Shown here: positions 47,770 to 57,479 of the stretch, piece after piece
Layout of the letters: each line of letters starts with the position of its first letter
Position numbering within the stretch: the first letter of the stretch is position 1
Assembly (NCBI GenBank): GCA_940671915.1
Contig: CALNVZ010000816.1
Coordinates: 98,027-162,026 of the forward strand
Source: Paracentrotus lividus
Taxonomy: Eukaryota; Echinodermata; Echinoidea; Camarodonta; Echinidae
Reading direction: 5' to 3'
DNA length: 64,000 nucleotides
The notes under the pieces: generated by a model
What the model saw: the letters and a program-made list of their open reading frames with translations, nothing else
The model's database searches: none
Told to the model about the DNA's origin: nothing
Translations under genes and position numbers: made by a program

Positions 47770-50700
47770 CTATAATAAAAAATAAAAAAAATTGATAATT
47801 TTTTGTTTTGTTTTTTTTTATATTGCCTAATAGAGCTTCCGCTAGAAAAGTAGCTTTTTGAGTGAATAATAAATACAAATAATAATAGTTACATTTATAT
47901 AGCGCTTAATACACATTTCCACCTTGGTGTTTCTAAGCGCTTATAGTGTTAACTAGTTATTATCCAGCTTAGCTAGGCTACCCTGAAAGGCGCTCACAGC
48001 ATTCAAGGAATTACTTCCCACCGGTACCCATTCACCTCACTTCGGTCGAGTGAATGACTCATGGAGTACCTACATATATACTTATAGGCTTGCAACGATC
48101 GTCTGCGTTCGCGGAGCGGGGATGGAGCGGGGATGGCCGCACCCTGTCGTGAAACCGGGGGGGGGGGGGCTTTCTCGAAATGGTGGATTGAGGGAGGAGT
48201 AAAATTAACGCACCATTCGGGAACACCGGGGGGGGTGGGGCTTTTCTCGAAAGGCTGTGTTTAGTAGTTTTCTGACTAGTCGTTTTTATGAAAATTATTC
48301 ATTAAATAATAACACAATTTTAATTAATAGATTATAATAGGAAGAAAGAAGAGAGCTTGCATTTTTGTTGTTGATATTGAAGTTCATAATTTTAGACCCC
48401 CCCCCCCTCAAACGGCTATAGCCGATAGTCCGCTGGTCCGATAGTCGCGGCCGCACTGCGGTCCGGTAGTCCGCAGGGGGGAGGGGTAGTGTTCGTTATT
48501 CGAAGGTTCGTTATTCCTAAAATAGAAAAAGGTTCATTATTCCGAAAGTAGAACAAGGTTCGTTATTCCGAAAATAGAATAAGGTTTGGTTTTCCGATAA
48601 TAGAATAAGGTTCGTTATTCCGAAAATAGAAAAGGTTCGTTATTCCGAAAATTGAGCTATCACTGCAGAGCGAATGGATTAAGATAGTTGGGGGCCTGTG
48701 TTTTAGTCACCTGAATAACCTCCAGATAAGGGGGATTTGGGGGGGGGGCGGGGGGGGGCGGGGTGTCATTATTTAGCAGCATCTGCTGTTAAATTTTGAT
48801 TTTCGGAGAATAATTAATGTCACAGAATTATCAACGGCGAACTTCCTACTGATAAAGAATTAGTTTCGCTTCTAAAGTCGGGCCGTTTAACAGTACATAA
48901 CTAAATAATTTCTTCCGCAATTGTTTTCGTTCTGTCTTTATTTAATGAAAAAAATTATTTCAGCGGCGAATTCTTCCGGTAAAGAATAAGTTTCATTTCT
49001 AAAATTGGTCCGTTATCACTCAATAACTAAATGATTTATTTCGCAATTGTATCCGTTCGTTATTCGTGTGGGGGTGGCTGAAGGGGCTTAAAATCACGAA
49101 TATATGGCATGCGCGGATCCAGGATTTTCCACAGGGGGTGGGGGGCCCAACTTTTAAAAAAATCTTGCGAGCGGAGCGAGCAAACGAGCGCGAATCGCGA
49201 GTTCAAAACACTCCCGATGGAAAACGGGCATTTTTCCTGAAAAGGAGACCAGAGGCATAAAAAGAAATGTATTCGGATGAATAGGGGGAGCGACCCAAAA
49301 ATTGCATTTTAATTGATGCTTTTAAGAATGTGTTTTGTATTTCATTAATGACAACAAAGCAAAGCGACCGCGAGCCGAAAATATGGCTGTGCAGTATAGA
49401 CTATTATTTAGTATATCCGCGAGCGCGAGCTTAAAAGTTGGGAGTTTAAGAGATACATTTAAGAAATAAAGGGGCACTTTCCAGTATTCTTATTCTTATT
49501 CAAATTATTTTGAGTATTAAAGAAGCTGGAGAACCAAGGCGAGGTCCATGTTGTACCACCCCCGCCCCCGCCCCAGCTCAAGTTCGGAGTGATGCCCATG
49601 AATACCGACCGCTCCTATAGGCTTATATATCGTCGATATAGGGCGGAGTCGCCCCACTCAAATTATGAAGAAGAAGAAGAAAAAAAAAAAAAAAGAAATG
49701 ACAAAGAAAGAAGAAAGAATTAGAGAATTAAATAAATGTTTTGATTACTTGGTTTCATGTTAGAAATCTTGCAATATATTATGTCGAACTGAGAGTAAAA
49801 AGATAGCAACCCTTGCGTCAAATTGTATACCTGAGCCAATCGTGGGAGAATGCATGAGACTGGAGTGGAGGGGGCGCACCCCCGAGTCTCCTCCGGTCAC
49901 TGTCGTCCATGATTTTTGATAACCGTTCGGTTATCAAAATATAAAACAGGGGTCAAGTATGTGTGTCTGTGTCCAACTACACACGTCCGTGCCTCACGGC
50001 TAAAAAATCAACAAAAATGCTACTTTTCTATTTAAGGCTGATTAAATATTGTTGAACGGAGCTTCTTAACTATATGCAAATGTGAATTTATTCAGAATAT
50101 AAAACACACTATTTCTCTATCTCTCTAGAATTATGAACTTCAAAATCAACAAAAATGCAAGCTCTCCTCTATTTCTCCTATTATATTTAGGAAAGGCGCA
50201 ATAGAAATATTGGTTATTATTATTATTTTCTATTTATATTATATTGTTATTATTTAATGAATAATTTTCATAAAAACGACTGGTTTAGAAAACTACTAAA
50301 CACAGCCTTTCGAGAAAAGCCCCCCGGTGTTCCCGAATGGGTGCGTTAATGATACTCCCCTCCCTCAACCCAACCTTTCGAGAAAAGCCCCCCCCCCCCC
50401 CGGTGTTCACTAAAGGGTGCGGCCATCCCCGCTCCACCCCCGCTCCGCGAACGCAGACGATCGTTGCAAGCCATACTTATATATGTATAGATGTGGGACT
50501 TTTTAAGCAAATACCAGCGTGCATGAGAAGAAAAGTACTCATCCTGTGCTCTTGTCATGTACCACCCACACCACAGCATACACATCAGCTCTGTACTATC
50601 ATTTCTTCTTGTCTGAATATTATCTTTAATTCATTAGAGTAAAAGGGAAATTGTCTTCTTACCAGATGACGTCGACTCTCCGGGTAGATATCCACCTGTT

Positions 50701-53700
50701 AAGATTTAAGAATAAATATTTTGTTGTATGAAAACATTACGCTGCTCCTTGTATTGCTCTTTTATTGCATGCTAAAAGTTGAAATCTTTATTTTTATATT
50801 TTTGTTTTGCATTCCCCCCTCAAAGTTATAGAGAATGGAAATATCCTCTGGCTGTCGTATTTTTTCTGGCGGAGGGGGGGGGGGAACCTTTTCATCTTTT
50901 TATGTAAGTAGGAAAACCCTGATTAAATGAATATCGACAGGACCTTTAACGAGAAAGTAAAATAATGTAATAATAATGATAATAATAGTTGCATTTATAT
51001 AGCGCTTAATACGATATCCACCTTAGTGTTTCTAAGCGCTTTAGTGTTCACAAATTATTACCCGGCTGGGCTACCCCGAAAGGCGCTCACAGCATTGAAG
51101 GAATTGCTTCCTACCGGTACCCATTCACCTCACTTGGGTCAAGTACGGAAAATTTGCAGGTTGACACCTTACCGAAGGATGCTAGTGGTGTGGACGGGAT
51201 TCGAACTGCGTACCTTGTGATCGTAAGTCCGCCGACTTATCCACTCGACCACACCACTCCCACTGTAACAATTGTTTTGTTTTTTTTCTAGAACATGTTC
51301 ACCAAAACCTTTACCTCGTGATAACTTGTCCCCAAGTGCGCCGGTGTTTATGGTACGAAGAGCTCCAGCAAGGACATCACGACAGTTGATACCGTCCCTT
51401 TGTTTGACTTTCCATGTGCAAATGACTTTAAGTAGTGCACTGGGTATGTTAAAGCGATGATTTGTCAGGATGCCCTCGCTTTGATTCAATGAAGTTCCGA
51501 GGATGACGCATAACTCGCTGTATTTGGCAGGAGGAATATCATTTGCCAGGGTTATCAGTTCCATTTCTGTTAACTCATCTGACGAGCTGAGGGAAATAAG
51601 TAACATAAAGTAAATTGTTGAAGGGGAATCATCCTCAAATTACAAAGTCGCATATTATTACAGAGCTGATGTTTTATGTTCTTGTTTGTTGGTCTGCAAT
51701 ATTTTGGTCAAATAATGCTTAAGATTGGTTAAGAGTATCTTGTCTATATTGCCGCTCAACAATAACTTTAAACTTTCATTTTGATGATTGAGGTGTTTTT
51801 ATTATTGTTTTTTTTATAGTTTGTTTGTTTGTTTGTTTTTTCTAGAAGTAGTGTAGAACATAAGCATATGGACATATTGAAGTCGAGTCCTCTGAATGAG
51901 AGTCTGTGCTTCACACCACTCGGCTGTTATTGACGATATGGAAAAAAACAAAATTCCTAATTTTAATGAAACAACTAGGATAATGTTCAAGGCTGATTTT
52001 TAGCAATTAGTTTGTTAAGGGTCCTGAACTATCCTATGGAAATAGAATTGCGTGTACCTCATACGAAAATTGTGAAAACGACTGATGCATATAAATTCTA
52101 CTCTATGTAAAATGTAAAGTTAACGTATACCAATGTGCGGCATTAAATCGTAATTAAACAAGGCGAGTCCATTACCTAAGAGGGAGACGCAACAAAGTGA
52201 CGTTGGAAATACGGCTGAGAAGCGCAGAAATTTTTACAGCTGGCTGCAATAATAAATTAGCTCACAAAAACTCGCGTAAGAAGACTTCCCTGGATTGGAA
52301 TGGTATTGTCCGTTCGTTTGAGCAAACTACTCGTGGAGATGAAATAAATTGATGATGAAATTTTATCATGGTGTTAGTTTATAGATTCTCCAGGCCAGAT
52401 GGAGGAAATACACATTTGGGCAAGCCTATAACATGATTGTGCTGAAGTTGTAATCAGAATATGCAATTCACATAGAATGATGCTCAAAACAATGACATAG
52501 ATAGTGAACTTGTCACAGGTGTTGTTTCTAGGCGATATGCATGTGATAAACGTAAATATTGACCAGTCGAGGAAAGAATCTCTTATGATTATGTTCAAAG
52601 AGACAGGATTTTTTTGTTTGTAATCAATTAAAATGAATTTACCATCTCCGGAAAGCTGAGAATTCAAGCTTTTAATTGCCATGCGAACAATAAGCTATAA
52701 TAGAATAATGCAGCATCGAGGATCAAAACTATGCGGCGCATGAGCTATTTTGAGAGCAAAATATACCATATTGTACAAGAATTTGAACTGACTAGGCTTT
52801 CGAATTGACAAAAGTGACAGGAAGTTCTCTTTCCTTTGCAATAAGTTATTCCTATTTCTGAAAAATTCAGATTCTTAGCGTACTTAATCATAATGAACAT
52901 TTCTTTGAAAAGGTAGTTGCTCGCCACAATAAAGAAAATGAAGTGAAAAACTCATAAAATAAAAAAAGTCAATCGGAGCCTTACAATTTCTGACAAGCCA
53001 AAATGACCAACTGTCTGGTTGTCATTCGTAACCTTTATTAAATTTTAGAGTTATTAAAGCAAATAAAGAAACGGGGTTTGAGCTATTTTGCAAAACTTGC
53101 CTGCCATATGCTAATGTCCTTCTATACGTCCTACGTCTTCCAGTGAAAACCCACTACTACCGCTTGTAACAAGGCCTTCCTTTCGGTAAAAGGACTTAAA
53201 AGATGAATAGTGATTTTGATTGGATTGTCTATATAAAGATTGGCGGTAACTTACAGATACAGGACAGAGAAAAGACAATCTTCAGAATAGGCTTACCGAT
53301 TCATAATTATTAGAGTGGTGTCTTATATCATAAAGTTACGACCAAAGTTATAGCAATAGTTATAACATTTTTTCAATTGTGCTTGTTAAATTTTATTTTA
53401 CGTTGCAAAACATTTTAATTTCAGCCCGGATTCCTCCTTTAAGCATTCATGTGATTGCACCCAAGAGCTTGTTCCATGTGTTCGTGAAGTCATTCGTAAC
53501 TCTACAAACGACTTCCTAAAACACCATCCCGGTTTCTATTCAATTCGTTCTGAGGGTGATTGGGCCAGGAAAGGGGGGGGGGTGTAGGCCTACCTATCAA
53601 GTGGACCAGGATTTAGTTCTACGTCTCCGGCCATCACCAGTAGCATCTCAGGTAGGCAGCCGTTCTGACAAACGATCCGGTCAGCGTCTGATGATTCCTG

Positions 53701-55708
53701 TAAAAAAAAATAATAATAAAATGGTTTATATGGCCTTCATATTCTGTATGGCATGAGGGTAATATGTGATAGAAACATCGCATTATCAACATATCAATGG
53801 TGAGACAGGGAATAATGGCTTTGTCACACATTACCGAAGTTGAGCAACGATCGCTTGACACCAATATTAGAAAAAAATAATATTGTCCTAACTACTTTAA
53901 TTGTTTGATACTAAATTTATTATTTTATTAAAAATGAATTAAGAAAGACCGGACTGTTAACTTACTGCATTATAGCCATGAGAAATAAACGACCCTTTCC
54001 CTGATTCGTTGTGATTCTGATTGTTGTTGTCGTCTCTAATGGTGAATCCAGATGTAGGCCTTTTCTCTTTGCCGGTAGGTTCAGTCGTACTGTTGTTCTC
54101 TTTGACGGTAGATTCAGTCGTAGTGTTGTTCTCTTTGACGGTAGCTCCAGTCGTAGTGTTGTTCTCTTTGACGGTAGACTGAGTCAGAGAGCTGTTCTCT
54201 TTGATGGTAGATTCAGTCGTAGGGTTGGTTTTTTTAACGGTAGATTCAGTCGTAGTGTTGTTCTCTTTGACCGTAGATTCAGTCGTAGTGTTGTTCTCTT
54301 TGACGGTAGATTCAATCGTAGTGTTGTTCTCTTCGACGGTAGATTCAGTCGTAGTTTCGTTCTCTTTGACGGTAGATTCAGTCGTAGTGTTGTTCTCTTT
54401 GCTGGTAGATTCAGTCGTGGTGTTATTCTGTTTGATGGTAGATTCAGTCGTAGTTTCGTTCTCTTTGCTGGTAGATTCAGTCGTAGCGTCGTTCTCTTTG
54501 ACGGTAGATTCAGTCGTAGTTTCGTTCTCTTTGATGGTAGATTCAGTCGTGGTGTTGTTCTGTTTGATGGTAGAATCCGTCGTAGCGTCGTTCTCTTTGA
54601 CGGTAGATTCAGTCGTAGTTTCGTTCTCTTTGACGGTAGATTCAATCGTAGTTTCGTTCTCTTTGATGGTAGATTCAGTCGTAGTTTCGTTCTCTTTGAT
54701 TGTAGATTCAGTTGTGGTGTTGTTCTGTTTGATGGTAGATTCAGTCGTAGTGTTGTTCTGTTTGACTGTAGATTCAGTCGTAGTTTTGTTCTCTTTGATG
54801 GTAGATTCAGTCGTAGTTTCGTTCTCTTTGACGGTAGATTCAGTCGTAGCGTCGTTCTCTTTGATGGTAGATTCAGTCGTAGCGTCGTTCTCTTTGACGG
54901 TAGATTCAGTCGTAGTTTCGTTCTCTTTGATGGTAGATTCAGTCGTGGTGTTGTTCTGTTTGATGGAAGATTCAGTCGTAGTTTCGTTCTCTTTGACGGT
55001 AGATTCAGTCGTAGCGTCGTTCTCTTTGACGGTAGATTCAGTCGTAGTTTCGTTCTCTTTGATGGTAGATTCAGTCGTGGTGTTGTTCTGTTTGATGGTA
55101 GATTCAGTCGTAGTTTCGTTCTCTTTGACGGTAGATTCAGTCGTAGCGTCGTTCTCTTTGACGGTAGATTCAGTCGTAGTTTCGTTCTGTTTGATGGTAG
55201 ATTCAGTCGTGGTGTTGTTCTGTTTGATGGTAGATTCAGTCGTAGCGTCGTTCTCTTTGACGGTAGATTCAGTCGTAGTTTTGTTTTCTTTGATGGCAGA
55301 TTCAGTCGTAGTTTCGTTCTCTTTGATGGTAGATTCAGTCGTGATGTTGTTCTGTTTGATGGTAGATTTAGTCGTAGTTTCGTTCTCTTTGACGGTAGAT
55401 TCAGTCGTAGTGTTGTTCTGTTTGACTGTAGATTCAGTCGTAGTGTTGTTCTCTTTGACGGCAGATCCAGTCAGATTGTTTTCCTGTTTGATGGCATTTT
55501 CTTTTGGACCCTTTTTTTTCTGTCCAGCACATTCGTCGCTATTACTCTCAGTTTTACTTTTCTTCTGAAGAAGTCTTTCGGTTAAGACTTTCAGTAGCCG
55601 CGTTCGCTCCCTGAGTAACTTTTCCTTTCGCTCTCTTATCTCATATTCCTTTATCCATTGAACGAATCTCCCTATCTGCACCCGCCATTCACAAATAGAA
55701 ATAGGCAT
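46184..55708 (-). CDS. NLR-type gene: repeat domain, 2A-like motif, Death, NACHT
   Basis: Five exons on the minus strand: 53966-55708, 53594-53697, 51315-51586, 50663-50695, 46184-47769. Every junction has GT..AG and the phases agree (0, 2, 1, 1). The total is 3738 nt, divisible by three, giving 1245 residues. The start ATG at 55708 has A at -3 and an in-frame stop six codons upstream. Domain order: basic helical segment, 43 eleven-residue repeats, GDVELNPGP 2A-like motif, Death domain, short linker, NACHT ATPase. NLRs are cytosolic sensors that oligomerise through NACHT and signal through Death domains. A working 2A would release a 612-residue upstream protein from a 633-residue Death-NACHT protein that begins with Pro. 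The usual C-terminal LRRs are absent from this reading. No transcript evidence is available. The model rests on splice consensus, phase and domain continuity. Confidence 0.78.
47880..48086 (-). mobile_element. SINE fragment in NLR intron 4
   Basis: Matches 50966-51150, including ATTTATATAGCGCTTAATAC and GAAAGGCGCTCACAGCATT. It lacks the tRNA-like head and is followed directly by the Mutator-like element at 48087. Confidence 0.75.
48087..50472. mobile_element. Mutator-like non-autonomous element, 9-bp target duplication
   Basis: TIRs of about 225 bp start GGCTTGCAACGATCGTCTGC and end with the exact inverse. ATACTTATA stands on both sides (48078-48086 and 50473-50481). Long TIRs with a 9-bp duplication are typical of Mutator-like elements. 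The inside has no transposase. It contains a short tandem array, a truncated GCGCGGATCC-type element end at 49111 and GCGAAGC-type repeats near 49400. The whole element lies in intron 4 of the NLR gene. Confidence 0.88.
48485..48655. repeat. ~27-bp tandem array
   Basis: About six or seven copies of a unit like AAGGTTCGTTATTCCGAAAA followed by TAGAAT, slightly diverged. Confidence 0.85.
50663..50695 (-). CDS. NLR exon 4: 33-nt phase-1 microexon
   Basis: 33 nt with both borders in phase 1, so it can be skipped without changing frame. The acceptor is AAATCTTAACAG and the donor CTG followed by GTAAGA. It encodes [11 protein letters not shown] with the flanking split codons, a flexible Gly/Ser/Pro linker between Death and NACHT. 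Without it, exon 3 would still join exon 5 in frame. Confidence 0.68.
50966..51262 (-). mobile_element. tRNA-derived SINE in NLR intron 3
   Basis: On the minus strand a tRNA-like head carries an A box TGGTCGAGTGG (51241-51251) and a B box AGTTCGAATCC (51197-51207). The body follows, with CGCTTTCGGGGTAGCC and AAGCGCTATATAAATGC, and the 3' end is an ATTATTATC-rich tail. The head is tRNA-like but embedded in a longer unit, so it is not a tRNA gene. Confidence 0.88.
51315..51586 (-). CDS. NLR exon 3: Death domain
   Basis: 272 nt encoding about 91 residues. The motif order L-T-E-M-E-L-x-x-L-A, a Y-S-E-L-C-V-I-L-G turn, A-L-L-K-V-I-C-T-W and C-R-D-V-L-A-G-A-L matches the six-helix Death fold of echinoderm NLRs. 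The acceptor is TATTTCCCTCAG (AG at 51588-51587) and the donor CGAG followed by GTAAAG. An ATG at 51606 would also open this frame, but it lies inside the acceptor tract and would leave the 2A exon unused, so the spliced reading is preferred. Death domains recruit adaptors by like-like contact. Confidence 0.82.
51587..53593 (-). other. NLR intron 2, nothing recognised
   Basis: AT-rich, no repeats matching elsewhere in the window, and no coding segment with a domain. A frame at 52374-52682 starts with an ATG followed by a possible donor, but its phase does not fit exon 3. Confidence 0.5.
53594..53697 (-). CDS. NLR exon 2: 2A-like ribosome-skipping motif
   Basis: 104 nt between a T-rich tract ending in TTTACAG (AG at 53699-53698) and a donor GATAG followed by GTAGGC. 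In phase 0 it encodes 34 residues containing [14 protein letters not shown], with GDVELNPGP at 53602-53628. This fits the 2A consensus D-V/I-E-x-N-P-G-P in full, with the hydrophobic stretch usual upstream. In known 2A motifs the ribosome fails to form the Gly-Pro bond and continues. 2A-like motifs are known in sea urchin NLR genes, where the N-terminal form can also act as a targeting signal. The exon ends with two bases (AG) that complete a Ser codon with exon 3. Confidence 0.82.
53966..55708 (-). CDS. NLR exon 1: basic helix plus 43 eleven-residue repeats
   Basis: 581 codons from ATG. Residues 10-50 are rich in Arg, Lys, Glu and Leu (for example [15 protein letters not shown]) and probably form an amphipathic or coiled-coil helix. 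There is no signal peptide. Residues from about 82 to 555 are 43 units of S-T-V/I-K-E/Q-N-x-T-T-T-E type. The end is a short N-, G- and S-rich tail. The exon ends at a strong donor (GCA followed by GTAAGT, GT at 53965-53964); unspliced reading stops three codons later. Most units contain N-x-T, but without a signal peptide glycosylation is unlikely. The Thr/Ser density suggests a disordered, possibly phosphorylated stalk. I recognise no family for it. Confidence 0.75.
54080..55485 (-). repeat. 33-bp coding minisatellite, 43 units
   Basis: The DNA of the exon-1 repeats. Every unit is exactly 33 bp, so the frame is kept throughout. Unit variants (NET, NDA, NNT) recur in a partly regular four-unit order, giving a 132-bp higher-order period in the middle. 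Opposite and shifted frames are also open along the array because the unit contains no stop in them. Confidence 0.95.
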
Positions 55709-55841
55709 GTTGATTTGGCCCTCCTATCAGGCTAAAGTTGAATCCACGAACCTTTAAGAGATAACAGAAAACAAAGAATGTGTCAAAAATTGCATGTCTT
55801 TATGAATTTGAATATAGGCAAATGTATTTAATTGGTTCGGT

Positions 55842-56110
55842 GTAAAAATGGCAGAGGTAAAAATGGCGGAGGTAAAAATGGCAGAGGTAAAAATGGCAGA
55901 GGTAAAAATGGCAGAGATAAAAAAAAGTACCATACAGCCAAAATACCATAGGATTTCCTATGTTTTTTTGGCACAAATACCACAGGATTTCCTATGGTAT
56001 TTTAGCACAAGTACCACAAAAAATATCAAAAAAAGCAAATATCATATGGAACACCACACGCCGTTAATTCAGAGATGCCACACGCCGTTACCACAGGACT
56101 GCCGCTAGAC
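55842..56110 (+). repeat. 15-bp minisatellite plus ATACCATA-type repeats
   Basis: About five copies of GTAAAAATGGCAGAG (55842-55920), then AGTACCATACAGCC and ATACCATAGGATTTCCTATG-type palindromes. The same two components occur in reverse order at 62690-63925. Confidence 0.9.
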
Positions 56111-57479
56111 ACCCAATGATACCATACACTGGTATATATACCACTATTTAGCAAAAATAATTTGGGTCACAGTTAGTTATTTTCTATATTTCTTGATAAT
56201 AATGCAAATGTCAAAACTATCGCTTTTGATGTTACTTTGTGTTTAGGAAATATATTTCCCTAAAAAAATATAAAAAAATATGCAGGCAATTACTAGTTAA
56301 TGAGGTAAGCTTCACAAAATACTGATTGGTGCATACAAAAACATTGTATGCAAATGAGCTAATTACCATAGTACCACACGAAGTACCACAGGTATACCAT
56401 ACGACTACCAAACTTCAGCAGTAAACTGTCATAAATCCATTTTGACTAATGCCCGTTGGTTTCATCCCTGTTGGATGTTTGTCTTCAATCAGTACGTCTA
56501 ATTACCATTTGGTCTAATTAACTCCCATTTCGTCTAATCAAGTCGACTAGGTCAAACACCACTTAGTCAATTCCTGTAAGAAACTATCCCTTAGAAAAAA
56601 AATATCCTGTGACAATACTACACAACGGTAGGTATTGGCGGCGTCCAGGGTGGACGGGGGACGATCGAGTTCCTCCCCCCCCCCCCCCCCCCCCCCCCCC
56701 ATCGATTTTTGTTTTCTGGGGGATCTTCCACCCTCGATTGTTAAAGCTTAAGAAAAATATATGTACATATAATAGACGAAGAAGCACAGTGTACCAAGTT
56801 CAGGTCATTAAAAAGCAAAATTTTCGGCTCGCGCTTCGCTTGCAAACAAAAACACCAGACAATAATTAAACTAATAATCTTTCTTCAGGCCCCTATATTC
56901 ATTTATTCTTTTATTTGTTACAACGCTTTATTTGTAACTTTGGCATAATGTGTGGGGTAGGTCATTCTATTGTGAATTTTGGATATTAGCCTATATTATA
57001 TGTCTCTTTGGGGTGCTTTATTTATTCCGATCTAGTGTATAATTAATTCCTCTCCGAATTTGGCGGGACATGTCCCCTTGATTTTCAAAGCTTCACATTT
57101 TCTTTTTATTTTCTAAATAATTTGGATAAATTTTGTATTTGCCCACTTCTCCAAAAGCTAGACCTACTCCGCAAAACCTACAAATCACCGAATGTTCTGC
57201 AAGCATGGTCAAGCGACGGTAGGATCATCGCCTTACTGAGTGCTACAAACGGAAAGAAAATAACGAAACTGATATCAACAGAAGCTGACCTCAAGAACAT
57301 TCCTGAGATTAAGAAAACATAGAGACTTTATCAGAGTGAGTGAATCTTGGATTGTGCAATATAAACATACAAATTAACATTTATTATCATGTCCAAAATA
57401 TCATGTCATTGGTATTATATTGCACAATTGTATATTATATACTTGATTACGCTGATGGTTCCTGATTATCTAATGCTTT
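56111..57479. other. No gene; C run and AT-rich sequence
   Basis: A run of about 30 C lies at 56668-56700, and a damaged GGCTCGCGCTTCGC repeat core at 56826. Otherwise nothing recognised. Confidence 0.45.

Noticed and set aside
47770..47878. Extension of the NACHT frame upstream to 47878
   Set aside because: The extra residues are Lys/Asn/Phe-rich and come from an A/T-rich intron end; a good acceptor sits at 47771-47770 in the right phase.
51190..51262. tRNA gene on the minus strand
   Set aside because: The tRNA-like head is followed by a SINE body and an ATT-rich tail, with a second truncated copy at 47880.
51587..51606. ATG at 51606 as the start of the Death-NACHT protein
   Set aside because: It lies within a strong acceptor tract ending in CCCTCAG, and the two leftover bases of exon 2 complete the Ser codon exactly at this acceptor.
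52374..52682. Additional NLR first exon starting MAIKSLNSQ
   Set aside because: The possible donor after it leaves one base, whereas the Death exon needs two; no support for an exon between them.
54011..55585. Long open frames of 524 and 455 codons on the plus strand opposite NLR exon 1
   Set aside because: They follow from the 33-bp repeat having no stop in those frames. Only the minus-strand frame has a start, a non-repetitive head and tail, and a phase-matched donor.
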